A DNA stretch of 47,748 bases, from assembly GCA_945919465.1 (NCBI GenBank), contig CAMEJG010000010.1:1-47748 (forward strand), written 5' to 3'. Under the pieces are notes generated by a model, which searched no databases, was not told where the DNA came from, and worked only from the letters and a program-made list of their open reading frames with translations. The stretch comes from an uncultured Anaeroplasma sp. (lineage in GTDB: Bacteria; Bacillota_I; Bacilli_A; Acholeplasmatales; Anaeroplasmataceae). A program made the translations under genes and the position numbers. Of the stretch, positions 19,201 to 27,395 are shown piece after piece; position 1 is the first letter of the stretch; each line of letters begins with the position of its first letter.

Positions 19201-20719
19201 AAGTGAAGAGCTAATTACTTTTTCGAATCATAGTTTTTATCATGATGGATTAATTACTATTCCCCAGGCTACGACTCATTCTACTGGTTTTGGAGTTGAT
19301 TTTTATTACTTTCCTGAGGGAAGATACGATATGACAACAAGAACTAATATTTATGAGGCTCAAAAGATTTGTAAAATGGTATTTGAGCATTATAAAAATA
19401 GTTCTCAATCTTTAGGTGTTGTAGCATTTAGTAATGTTCAGGCTGATTTAATTTCTTCATTAGTTGATAAGGAATTAAAGAAACATCCTAATTTAGCTAG
19501 ATTTTTTGATGGATCTACAGATGAGCCATTTTTTGTAAAGAATCTAGAAACAGTACAAGGTGATGAAAGAGATAGAATTATTTTTAGTATTTGTTATGCA
19601 TATAATAATGAAGGTAAATTTTATCAAAGATTTGGACCATTAAATAATGCTGGTGGTGAAAGAAGATTAAATGTTGCTGTAACAAGAGCTAAATATAATA
19701 TTAGTATTGTTTCTTCTGTAAGATATACAGATATAAATACTAAAACAAATTCAAAGGGAGCTTTATTATTAAGGGATTATTTAGAATTTGCTGAGCATAT
19801 TCTAAATAAAAAGAATTATGCACCTAGTAATGATGGTCTAATATTATCTATTAAGAAATATATTGAAAGCTTTGGCTATGAAGTATATACAGATTATGGT
19901 AATAGTGCCTTTAAAATTGATTTAGCAGTTAAAGATAAAGATAAATTTATTATGGCAATTATGTTAGATTCTTCTAGCAGCTACTCTTCAAACATAACAG
20001 ATAAATATCGTTTAGAAAAAATATTATTAAAGAGATTAGGCTGGCGTTATTTTAAACTATATACTACTGCTTGGGTACAGGATAATGGTGAAAAGGAAAG
20101 GTTATTAGAGGCATTGCGTTCTAATGAAGAGGAAGAAGAGATAAGCGAAGAGCTTAAGAGCTTCTTAGAGGAAGATGAATCATTAGATACTCTAGAAGCT
20201 AATTTCGATGTCTATGATCCAATTGGAGTACCTAGAGGAAAAAGAATTCTTAATGAATATGATTTAGAATATTTAATTCAAGAAATAATTTCTTATGAGG
20301 CTCCTATTCATGAAGATTTTTTAGCATTAGAAATAGCTAATATTTATGATAAGCCAAAGCCAAATAAGGAAATATTAGATATGATTCATGATAATATGCC
20401 GAAAAGAGTATTAAAGCTAGGTGAATTCTTTTATAACAAAAGAATTTCAGGTATAACTATGAGATTAGAATCTAATCGTGAGGCATATCAAATTCCACCA
20501 GAAGAATATGCAAATGGATTATTAGTTATTGTTGGTAAAAATAACGGTATTACTGTTGATGGAGCTTATCGTACTTTAGTTAAGCTTTTAGGCTTTGATA
20601 AGGTACTTGCGAATACAAGAGCGATACTAGATGATGTATTAAATGATTTAATAAGAGATTCTAAAATAATTAATAAAAATAACAATTTATATATCCCTGG
20701 AAGTTTTATTGAAAGATAA
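16277..20719 (+). CDS. Giant SF1 helicase with DUF4011 and Vsr-like domains (copy B)
   Basis: 1480 residues, colinear with the preceding gene. LLDLGKRNRLLNF lies near residue 16, Walker A GPPGSGKS at about 300, DEAS at about 899, GDTKQMPP at about 925, VQGDERDR at about 1093 and RLNVAVTRAK at about 1130. The Vsr-like segment (KIDLAV, FIMAIMLD, LGWRYFKLYTTAWV) starts at about 1214, and a DUF3320-like tail starts near SYEAPI. The helicase cores are strongly conserved between copies, but the central helical insertion is much more diverged. This suggests an old duplication with different partners or substrates rather than a recent one. It is almost certainly in one operon with copy A and ends at a strong terminator. 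Confidence 0.85.
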   Translation: MTDQEVLKKLYVVTNQLLDLGKRNRLLNFKDTGLKTLMLLNKNLEEIFRAIKGGRDCTILDIDPYLNEYHNQELINNPNDNILEYSKEKVYEITRKYLEVRQLLCYKEGFNLQRVLKSLKKDFTNSIIEKGINALYLSFQFIHYIEEEVDYYAPLMLMPIEISNESGGFVIHQYEDEIIINPTLKYYFSSVYNVEFPPYQDEAFSNYVEKVRTILPPEMEMIDGAALGIYSFYKMNMYNDLIFNKETVIKNRNIRYLLGEEQREFDPEINNPVFPVVNCDSSQFEAIQMAADGKSFCLEGPPGSGKSQTITNIIASMLGVGKKILFVSEKISALNVVFENLRRVRLSDFAIELHSNKANKKDFIAHLYKAATAPKYNMDFKSQFIESKYKLLKSSLSSYEAEINHIIPSLGVSLLDIYSLYFNINLEPIEKDFNFSDLNLYDLENISKTLNDYMGYARDIYDYRNNPFYYFNLENGLNLDNINRVLYHLNTIIEYKNSINSILKMNLKDLKSIYNILSFFDVLFSLKSFSPFYLIKKVRIKLIDSIEKYQIILKILKNETLALYDQKILNEPIEDLANILNRELQNKSLFKSKELKEVYNKLVKYRKVAIKPEELSKELKELIIVKKNLILSKEYISFITKYLGPIKDLNLKQIILDLKKLEGFDDYLISEEAYTLLREKIPLETISAEPMKSDIIFLDNIINNIDIKKLDIKELSLEDLYAFLVQVSENRSNLSLYMHINNIVNDITKYGVIDFLDEYLDSKYELDHIDQTFKKTYYYYVIKTAFSSSSSLGEFDSHKRERIVNDFRALDEEMFQINRDIIISKMSKKRPNLSLVEGSKFKILDKEYNKLRRQLPIRTLLDQIFDFVLEIKPVFLMSPLSVSTYLTSTLNLFDCVIFDEASQIFASDALGSIYRGKQCIIIGDTKQMPPSNFFMASVDSGLDGEEEREYDLESILDKAIQVFPTTSLKWHYRSRSEELITFSNHSFYHDGLITIPQATTHSTGFGVDFYYFPEGRYDMTTRTNIYEAQKICKMVFEHYKNSSQSLGVVAFSNVQADLISSLVDKELKKHPNLARFFDGSTDEPFFVKNLETVQGDERDRIIFSICYAYNNEGKFYQRFGPLNNAGGERRLNVAVTRAKYNISIVSSVRYTDINTKTNSKGALLLRDYLEFAEHILNKKNYAPSNDGLILSIKKYIESFGYEVYTDYGNSAFKIDLAVKDKDKFIMAIMLDSSSSYSSNITDKYRLEKILLKRLGWRYFKLYTTAWVQDNGEKERLLEALRSNEEEEEISEELKSFLEEDESLDTLEANFDVYDPIGVPRGKRILNEYDLEYLIQEIISYEAPIHEDFLALEIANIYDKPKPNKEILDMIHDNMPKRVLKLGEFFYNKRISGITMRLESNREAYQIPPEEYANGLLVIVGKNNGITVDGAYRTLVKLLGFDKVLANTRAILDDVLNDLIRDSKIINKNNNLYIPGSFIER

Positions 20720-20751
20720 AAAATTGTTATCTTGTTTTGATATTTAAACCT

Positions 20752-20785
20752 AAAACACCTTATTTTTTGAGGTGTTTTAATTTTT
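20752..20785 (+). terminator. Terminator after the helicase pair
   Basis: AAAACACCT (20752-20760) and AGGTGTTTT (20770-20778) form a perfect 9-bp stem with a 9-nt loop, followed by AATTTTT. Confidence 0.85.
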
Positions 20786-20925
20786 ATATAATTTTTTGAT
20801 AAAAAATATTAAAAAAAACCTTATATCTTTTTTATTTGAAATGGTTTTGAAACAAAATAAAAAAAATATTAAAAAATCCAAAAATTTTTGAAAAAACTTA
20901 CTATTATTATAGTGAGGTGAAAAAA

Positions 20926-22635
20926 ATGAAAAGAATATTTTTAATGTTTTTCTGTTTCTTAGAAACAGTAATTGTTTTAGGATTTGGTGGTATTATTAAT
21001 GCTAAATCTAATTATTTCTTTGAGAATCCTGATGATAATATTGGATCATTCTCATTGACTAATGATAGTGTTGGCGAGAGTAACAAATTTAATGTTATTT
21101 CAGCAATCGGTAACATAGATGATTTATTACAGAATCAATCTATTATTTATGCAATGAATGACATTGCAGAGGATGGATGGTCAACATTGACATTTAGGTA
21201 TTATATACAATCTAATGTACAAGATAGTATAGATACTAGCATAAAATGTGTGTTGACCTATGATAAAGGTGCATTGAAAAGTTTGAAGGTTTTTATTGAG
21301 ACATCAATAAAGCCTAATGATATGATTATGTTCTCTATGGAAATGATTAATGAGTTGCCTACAATAACATTGAATTTTGATTGCGATTTGGCTGATATTT
21401 ATGGTATTTATGATGCATATTTTTGGATATTATATACAGGCTTTGAGCCAGGAACAAAATATAATTCATTAAAAGATAAGGAATGCTATAAGAATTTTGA
21501 TTTATCATTCATTTATGCAATGATGTATAATCCTATTGTTAACGGTAATTCAGTTACTAAAGTAATATCTGATTATGATAATCCTTTATTATTAGAAGAA
21601 ATTGAATCTAAAATTCAGATTAGTGATGATAGCTGTGTACCCCAATTAAAGTTTTTATACAGTGAATATGCTGAAGATGGATTTTATGAATTAGGAGAAT
21701 ATGAAGCTGCTTATCTAGCAATAGATGATTGTGGAAATGTTACAAGATTATTATTAAAAATTACTATTAAAGATATAAGAGGACCTGTAATAATAGCTGA
21801 TAATATGTCTTATAGTTATAGAGAATTAATAGATAATGAAACTCTAGAAAGTCATTTTACTATAACTGATTCAAATGGTGTAAAGGAAACTACCTTTGAT
21901 TTTAGTAATTATACTAATAATTATAATATTGTTGGAGAACATGAAATAACTGTAACTAGTATTGATAATTATGATAATAAAAAAATATATTCAACATCAA
22001 TTAATGTTATTGATGATGTTGCCCCAATAATTACTATACCTAAAAATATTAATTCCTCTATTAGTAATGAATTATCACTAGAGGATATTAAAGCTAAGAT
22101 AAAGGTTACAGATACAATTGATGGAGATATTGTTGATTTTACATTAATTGATAATGATGATTACGCTAATAAGGCAAAGGGATATTCAAAATATAGTTTT
22201 ACTGTTGAAGCTAGTGATAGAAGTGGAAATACAACTAGTGTAGATTTTGTTGTAAAATATAATGATGCCGAATTCCCTGAATTTGATTTATCTGATTTAT
22301 TATTTGTACTTCCAAATAATGAAGTAGTATTTAAAAAGGATATTGAGAATTTATTAATTGATTTAGGTTATGCAACAAAAGAGGATAATATTAGTTTAAA
22401 TAGTGATTATTTTAATAATTATAATATTGATGGTAATTATCCTTTAGAAATAAGTATTAATAATGTTAAATATAATTCAGAAATTGTAGTATCAAGAGGT
22501 AAGGTTTCTATTAATGGAATTGATATAATAGAAGATGAAATAAATTACACTCCATTAATTATTGGAGGAATATCCTTATCTTGTCTAGTGATAATATCAT
22601 TAATGGGAATTGTTATTTATAAAAAACGTCATTAG
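20926..22635 (+). CDS. Surface protein with Ig-like domains and C-terminal membrane anchor
   Basis: I choose the ATG at 20926 rather than the in-frame GTG at 20917, because GAGGTG sits 6-7 nt upstream of the ATG. A signal peptide (KRIFLMFFCF...GFGG) is followed by a region of about 250 residues of unknown fold. Then come at least two Ig/cadherin-like modules (VKETTFDFSNYT...; DDVAPIITIP...DRSGNTTSVDF, DUF5011-like) and a final membrane helix (LIIGGISLSCLVIISLMGIVIY) with a short basic tail KKRH. It is probably a cell-surface adhesin or structural protein held by its C-terminal helix rather than by a sortase motif. No enzymatic motif is seen. A sigma-A promoter for mnmE begins one base after its stop. 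Confidence 0.75.
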   Translation: MKRIFLMFFCFLETVIVLGFGGIINAKSNYFFENPDDNIGSFSLTNDSVGESNKFNVISAIGNIDDLLQNQSIIYAMNDIAEDGWSTLTFRYYIQSNVQDSIDTSIKCVLTYDKGALKSLKVFIETSIKPNDMIMFSMEMINELPTITLNFDCDLADIYGIYDAYFWILYTGFEPGTKYNSLKDKECYKNFDLSFIYAMMYNPIVNGNSVTKVISDYDNPLLLEEIESKIQISDDSCVPQLKFLYSEYAEDGFYELGEYEAAYLAIDDCGNVTRLLLKITIKDIRGPVIIADNMSYSYRELIDNETLESHFTITDSNGVKETTFDFSNYTNNYNIVGEHEITVTSIDNYDNKKIYSTSINVIDDVAPIITIPKNINSSISNELSLEDIKAKIKVTDTIDGDIVDFTLIDNDDYANKAKGYSKYSFTVEASDRSGNTTSVDFVVKYNDAEFPEFDLSDLLFVLPNNEVVFKKDIENLLIDLGYATKEDNISLNSDYFNNYNIDGNYPLEISINNVKYNSEIVVSRGKVSINGIDIIEDEINYTPLIIGGISLSCLVIISLMGIVIYKKRH

Positions 22636-22664
22636 TTGAATAATATATAAAAATTAGGTATAAT
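22636..22664 (+). promoter_or_regulatory. Sigma-A promoter of mnmE
   Basis: TTGAAT (22636-22641), a 17-nt spacer, then TATAAT (22659-22664), 19 nt before the start codon. GAGGTG is the ribosome site. Confidence 0.8.
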
Positions 22665-22682
22665 TACACCCGAGGTGTTATT

Positions 22683-24023
22683 ATGGCTGATGATATTTGT
22701 GCAATTGCGACTCCATATGGAGTAGGGGCCATTTCTATTATTAGATGTAGTGGTGATAATGCAATTGAGCTAGTTAATAAAGTATTTAAAGGAAAAAATT
22801 TAAATAAGGTAAAATCACATAGTATTAATTATGGTTACATAATTGATAATAATGAAATTATTGATGAGGTTTTATGTAATGTATTTATAGCTCCAAATTC
22901 TTTTGATGGAGAAAATATGGTTGAAATAAACTGTCATGGTGGTATTTTTGTTACTAATCAGGTTTTACAGGTATTATTAAAAAATGGTTTTAGAATGGCA
23001 GAAAATGGTGAATTTACAAAAAGAGCCTTTTTAAATCATAAGCTTGATTTAACAGAAGCTGAATCTATTATGGATATAATATCATCAAGTAATAAAAGAG
23101 CTTTATCATCATCAGTATCCTCATTAAGAAAAAGTACATATAATTTAATTAAGAGCTTTAGAGATAGAATCTTAGATTCTTTAGCTAAGATTGAAGTAAA
23201 TATTGATTATCCTGAATATGAAGATATGGAAATAGTAACTAGAGAATCATTATTACCAGAACTTAAAAATATGATAGATGAAATGGACAAAATATTAGAT
23301 AATTCTAGTATTTCTACTCTAGCAATTCATGGAATTAAAACAGCTATCATTGGAAAGCCTAATGTAGGTAAATCAAGTTTATTAAATCTATTATTAGATG
23401 AAGAAAAGGCTATTGTTTCTGATATTGCAGGTACTACTAGAGATATAGTAGAAGGCTCATTAGTAATAAATGGAGTAACCCTACATTTAATTGATACTGC
23501 GGGCATTCATGAAAGTAGTGATAAGGTTGAGTCTATTGGTATATCTAAAAGTAAAGAAAAGCTTAATGAGGCTGATTTAGTTATTTTAGTTTTAGATACC
23601 TCACAAGAATTAGAACAAATTGATTATGATTTATTAGAATTAACTAATAATAAAAAGAGAATAATTGTTGTTAATAAAATAGATTTAGGTAATAAGCTAG
23701 ATATAAAGGATGCTATATTAATTTCAACTAAGAATAAAACAGGAATTGAAGAATTGGGTAAGGCTATATTAAATATTACTAGAATAAATGAAATGTCTGA
23801 ATTTAATGGTAATTATTTAAATAATCAAAGACAAATAGGCTTAATGAATAAAGCTAAAAAATCATTATTAAATGCTTATGATTCTTTATTAAATGGCAAT
23901 TATATCGATTTAGTAGAAATTGATATAAAGGATGCCTTTGACTATTTAGGTGAAATAACAGGTGAAAGCTATCCTGAAGAATTAATAACAGCATTATTTA
24001 CCAAATTTTGTCTTGGTAAATAG
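22683..24023 (+). CDS. mnmE: tRNA modification GTPase MnmE
   Basis: 446 residues, the normal family length. With MnmG it installs carboxymethylaminomethyl on U34 of certain tRNAs. The N-terminal folate-binding domain opens with DDICAIATPYGVGAI, and a helical domain follows. The inserted G domain has GKPNVGKSSLLN (about 224), AGTTRD, DTAG and NKID. The C-terminal CLGK matches the C-(I/L)-GK end needed for catalysis. The partner mnmG is not in the window. The gene has its own promoter just behind the upstream stop codon. Confidence 0.97.
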   Translation: MADDICAIATPYGVGAISIIRCSGDNAIELVNKVFKGKNLNKVKSHSINYGYIIDNNEIIDEVLCNVFIAPNSFDGENMVEINCHGGIFVTNQVLQVLLKNGFRMAENGEFTKRAFLNHKLDLTEAESIMDIISSSNKRALSSSVSSLRKSTYNLIKSFRDRILDSLAKIEVNIDYPEYEDMEIVTRESLLPELKNMIDEMDKILDNSSISTLAIHGIKTAIIGKPNVGKSSLLNLLLDEEKAIVSDIAGTTRDIVEGSLVINGVTLHLIDTAGIHESSDKVESIGISKSKEKLNEADLVILVLDTSQELEQIDYDLLELTNNKKRIIVVNKIDLGNKLDIKDAILISTKNKTGIEELGKAILNITRINEMSEFNGNYLNNQRQIGLMNKAKKSLLNAYDSLLNGNYIDLVEIDIKDAFDYLGEITGESYPEELITALFTKFCLGK

Positions 24024-24072
24024 TGGATATTAAAATAATAAATAATATTAAAAATAAAGATGGGTGAATGAA

Positions 24073-24714
24073 ATGAAAATTTTAATTTATTTGTCTTTAT
24101 TTTTTGTTTCTTTATTTTCCTTTAGAGGAAAAACTATTTATGAAGGAAAAGAAAATCATATTTATTTAACCTTCGATGATGGTTATTCAAGAAATAATAC
24201 TATTAAAATATTAGATATTTTGGATGAATATGATATTCCAGCAACCTTCTTTTTAGAAGGAGGCTTTATGAAGGATAATCAGGATGTAGTAAAAAGAATT
24301 AGTGATGAACAAATAGTTGGAAATCATACAATGCTACATAAGGATGTAACAAAATATACTAATCAAGAATTTATTAATGATATTAATGAATTTGAAGCTC
24401 TATATAAGAAAATAACTAATAAAGATTTAAAAAAGTATTTTAGACCTCCAATGGGTTATATGAATGATGAAAAAAGAAAAATCCTCTATGATAGAGGATA
24501 TACAATATTCATGTGGAATGCAAGAATCTATGATTATGTTCATACAGATGATCTAGGTAAAGATTATGTAATTAGTGAATTATTACCTCAGGTTAAATCA
24601 GGAACTATTATTTTATTGCATACACTTACAGATTCTATTCCTGAGGCTTTGCCTACTATTATTACAAGCTTAAAAGATAAATATCAATTTTCATCACTTG
24701 AAGAATTGGTATAG
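24073..24714 (+). CDS. Polysaccharide deacetylase (NodB/PdaA-like)
   Basis: I choose the ATG at 24073 (GGGTG six nt upstream) over the in-frame GTG at 24064. An N-terminal hydrophobic segment (KILIYLSLFFVSLFSF) is a signal peptide or membrane anchor, so the enzyme acts outside the cell. NodB motifs are intact: TFDDG near residue 33, HTMLH metal ligands near 84-88, RPPMGY, and LLHT near the end. These metal-dependent enzymes remove acetyl groups from peptidoglycan or other glycans. The size and the RPPMGY form resemble PdaA-type peptidoglycan deacetylases. Its last codons overlap the convergent LD-carboxypeptidase gene. Confidence 0.88.
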   Translation: MKILIYLSLFFVSLFSFRGKTIYEGKENHIYLTFDDGYSRNNTIKILDILDEYDIPATFFLEGGFMKDNQDVVKRISDEQIVGNHTMLHKDVTKYTNQEFINDINEFEALYKKITNKDLKKYFRPPMGYMNDEKRKILYDRGYTIFMWNARIYDYVHTDDLGKDYVISELLPQVKSGTIILLHTLTDSIPEALPTIITSLKDKYQFSSLEELV

Positions 24715-25694
24715 CTAATATGTAATCTATTATTAATTAATTTAATTGTAGCTAAAGCTCCACATCTAATTGGAAGTGCTGGAGATAGATGTCCTAAATC
24801 TACATCAAGTAGAATTGGGACATTTATTTCTTTTAGAGCTTTTAAATATGCTTCTTGTGGAGTAATTCCAAAGGATTTATCAAAATAATTATTACTTCTT
24901 CCAATAATAAAGCCTTTAACATTATTAAACCAATTAGCATTTTTTAATTGAAATAATGCTCTTCTAATTTGAATTGAATTTAAATCACAAGCTTCTAAAA
25001 AGAAGATTATTCCTTCATCCTTGTGGTTATTAATATAATTTACTGTATTATCAAACTTAGTACCACATAAAGTTATTAAGCAATCAAGACAACCGCCGAT
25101 TAATCTACCACTAAAGGATTCCTTATAATTATAGCTTATGATTTTAGATTCCATATTAAGAGTATATGAAGCTAAAGGATTTTCATCCTTATAGTATTGC
25201 CATTTTCCATAATCATCAAATTCTAATTCTCCCTTTAATAATCTAATGGCATCTAGGGTATCATATTCAAGAGGCAAATAAAAAGATGGAGCATGTGGCC
25301 CATATATTGTTTCAATATCACAAATTGTAGTTAATGTATAGGTTAAATTAGTATTATCTGAAAATCCCATAAACCATTTTGGTGGTAATTTTTTTATTTT
25401 ATTAAAAGGAATATATGGTAATATTTCACACATTACTTCACCGCCACCTACAGACATAACAACATCACATTCACTTTTGTAGGCCTTTATAAACTCTTTA
25501 GCTCTTAATTTTGGAGTGGTAGAAGCAATCCCTCTATTTTTAAATACGTAACTACCTAATTCTATTTTATATCCTAAGCCTGATAGATTATTTATAGCTG
25601 CTATTAATCTATCTTTATAAGGAGAGAAGCTGCATCCAAAGGATGTAGCCACAAAATAAAGCTTAGCATTTTCTTTAATAAATTTTGGTCTCAT
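24684..25694 (-). CDS. Peptidase S66, LD-carboxypeptidase/MccF-like
   Basis: 336 residues. The S66 triad is visible: Ser112 in GFSDNT, Glu in FFLEACD, and His in DLGHLSPALPIRCGA. The family cleaves the L-Lys/D-Ala bond of cytoplasmic muropeptides or detoxifies microcin C-like peptides. GGGEVMCEILPYIPF, followed by the long middle segment, is a little more like the MccF branch. The gene is convergent with the polysaccharide deacetylase and their 3' ends overlap by 31 bp. It ends in TGA, evidence that TGA is a stop here. Substrate cannot be decided from sequence. Confidence 0.88.
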   Translation of the reverse strand: MRPKFIKENAKLYFVATSFGCSFSPYKDRLIAAINNLSGLGYKIELGSYVFKNRGIASTTPKLRAKEFIKAYKSECDVVMSVGGGEVMCEILPYIPFNKIKKLPPKWFMGFSDNTNLTYTLTTICDIETIYGPHAPSFYLPLEYDTLDAIRLLKGELEFDDYGKWQYYKDENPLASYTLNMESKIISYNYKESFSGRLIGGCLDCLITLCGTKFDNTVNYINNHKDEGIIFFLEACDLNSIQIRRALFQLKNANWFNNVKGFIIGRSNNYFDKSFGITPQEAYLKALKEINVPILLDVDLGHLSPALPIRCGALATIKLINNRLHISYTNSSSDEN

Positions 25695-25805
25695 AAATAT
25701 AAAGCCTTTCTATATAATTCTATTATTATTTTATTATTTTTATAGAAAATTTCAATATTATTTGATATAATCAATTGTACAATATTATGTGAGGAGTTTT
25801 TATAT

Positions 25806-26327
25806 ATGAATAAAACATTAGCAATGATATTGGGAGTTAAAGTTAAAGAAAAAGAAGCACCAGGAGTATTAGGCCATTATGATTGCAAGCCATATCATAA
25901 TTTTAGATATGCCTTAATATATGCAAATGAAACTGAAATTTTATCTTCTCCTGAAATAGAAATTTTTTCTAGAGTATATCGAGGAGTAACTTTAGTGAAT
26001 GTATTAGTTAATGAGGAAATAGCAGTAACTGATTTATCATTATTTACTTATGAGGCATTAAAGCCAAAGTTGCTTGAAAAGGGAGTTCAAGCAACAGATA
26101 AAAGTATTGTTTTAATGCTATATCAGCATTATAATGATACTACTAAGGCATTATGTAAGAAATTTTGTAATTCTACTAAAACAAGCTTTGAGCAAGGTTG
26201 TATTTATAATCCTAGAGATGTAAGAATGGATTATTTTAAGCCAGTACCTAAATTTTATAAGCTATATGATTATTTATGCGAGGATTTGTATTTTGATTTA
26301 GGATTTATAGATCATACAAAAAAATAA
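25806..26327 (+). CDS. Uncharacterised soluble protein
   Basis: 173 residues with a ribosome site GAGGAG 10 nt before the ATG and a TATAAT at 25766-25771 upstream. I do not recognise a family. There is no signal peptide or membrane helix. Six cysteines occur, clustered as CKKFC and FEQGC plus singles. Codon use matches the neighbours. It heads a same-strand run of four genes (to 28090) with spacings of 4, 29 and -4 nt, the second gap holding a terminator-like hairpin. Confidence 0.6.
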   Translation: MNKTLAMILGVKVKEKEAPGVLGHYDCKPYHNFRYALIYANETEILSSPEIEIFSRVYRGVTLVNVLVNEEIAVTDLSLFTYEALKPKLLEKGVQATDKSIVLMLYQHYNDTTKALCKKFCNSTKTSFEQGCIYNPRDVRMDYFKPVPKFYKLYDYLCEDLYFDLGFIDHTKK

Positions 26328-26331
26328 AAAT

Positions 26332-26967
26332 ATGAAAAAACTAAAAACAAGAACAATATGGTTTATTACCATAGGATTATTTATATTTACAATAGGACTT
26401 GTAATAGCTGTTCCTTTTACAAGTGATGTATTAAATAAAATAGTAGTTGTGGGAATAGTAGTATGCTTTATAATATTAACATTTTTAGTTCAATATGCTT
26501 CCTTTAGAACATTTCAGCATAAACATAAGATTAAATATAAAGAAAAAGAATATTTGTTTAATGGAGATTTAACTAATATATTGAAAGAAAAAGGCTTTAA
26601 ATTAAGAAAAACTAATTATGGTGATAGCTATTTGTTAATATCTAATAAAGTAGCTTATAAAGTAGTATTAGTTTATGATATAAAAAAATATTTCGAACCA
26701 GTTGAAGAAAAAAACACTCCTAAAAATAAGGAATTAGATAGCTGTAAAAGCTTTATAGCATTTGAAATATTTTTTGATATGGATGATGATTTAAGACGTA
26801 AAATAGTAGAATTCTCTATTCAAGGAGAAAAGGTATATTATACAGCGTTTAGTAAAACAGATTCTGGATTTTATTGTTATAATTATTTAAAGCCAGAGGG
26901 GCTTCATGAGGCTGATTATAATGAGCTATTAAAATTATTAGAATTTAAGGAAAAAGAAGCTGTGTAA
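26332..26967 (+). CDS. Membrane protein with two N-terminal helices, unknown function
   Basis: 211 residues. Two membrane helices (about 8-29 and 35-56) are followed by a cytoplasmic domain of about 150 residues rich in charged and aromatic residues (IKYKEKEYLF, YDIKKYFEP). It starts 4 nt after the preceding stop with no clear ribosome site of its own, so it is probably translationally coupled. The stop codon lies inside the loop of a terminator-like hairpin. The family was not recognised. Confidence 0.6.
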   Translation: MKKLKTRTIWFITIGLFIFTIGLVIAVPFTSDVLNKIVVVGIVVCFIILTFLVQYASFRTFQHKHKIKYKEKEYLFNGDLTNILKEKGFKLRKTNYGDSYLLISNKVAYKVVLVYDIKKYFEPVEEKNTPKNKELDSCKSFIAFEIFFDMDDDLRRKIVEFSIQGEKVYYTAFSKTDSGFYCYNYLKPEGLHEADYNELLKLLEFKEKEAV

Positions 26968-26981
26968 AACCACAGCTTTTT
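26957..26981 (+). terminator. Hairpin spanning the stop codon of the 26332 gene
   Basis: AAGCTGTG (26957-26964) and CACAGCTT (26971-26978) form an 8-bp stem, and the 6-nt loop contains the TAA stop codon. A short T-run follows. Ribosomes finishing the gene would cover it, so termination may depend on translation. Confidence 0.65.
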
Positions 26982-26996
26982 AATTTGGAGGTAAAT

Positions 26997-27395
26997 ATGT
27001 GGAGTTATAAAAATCCAAGCTATGGAGATCAAATTAGAGTTAATAGAGGCTTATATTATCATCATGGTATTTATGAATCTGATGATTGTGTATATCAATT
27101 TGCAGCTGAGCATGGCAAAGAGGTTAGCGCTGAAAATGCAGTAGTATGTACTGTAACCCTAGACGAATTTTTAAAGGGAGGCTTAGTTGAGGTTAGAGAA
27201 TATACTGATGATGAGAAGAAGAAGCTAAGAGAAAAAAAAGATATTATTCAATATGCTAAAGACCATATCGGAGAAAGAGGCTATGATTTAATATCTAATA
27301 ATTGTGAACATTTTTCTAATAGATGTGCCTTTGGAGAGTCAACTAGTTCCCAAGTAGATACTATTTTTGAAACAATTTTAGGAATGTTTAAATGA
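26997..27395 (+). CDS. LRAT-like (NlpC/P60 superfamily) hydrolase or acyltransferase
   Basis: The start is the ATG at 26997, because GGAGG lies just upstream and the in-frame TTG at 26985 overlaps that site. The 132-residue protein has the circularly permuted papain-like layout of lecithin-retinol acyltransferase-type domains. GDQIRV and GLYYHHGIYE supply the His (22 or 23), and NNCEHFSNRC supplies Cys103 and His105. The catalytic set is complete. Bacterial members are little studied and may act on lipids or peptides. The domain is short and has no signal peptide. The last bases (ATGA) overlap the next gene, implying coupled translation. Confidence 0.75.
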   Translation: MWSYKNPSYGDQIRVNRGLYYHHGIYESDDCVYQFAAEHGKEVSAENAVVCTVTLDEFLKGGLVEVREYTDDEKKKLREKKDIIQYAKDHIGERGYDLISNNCEHFSNRCAFGESTSSQVDTIFETILGMFK

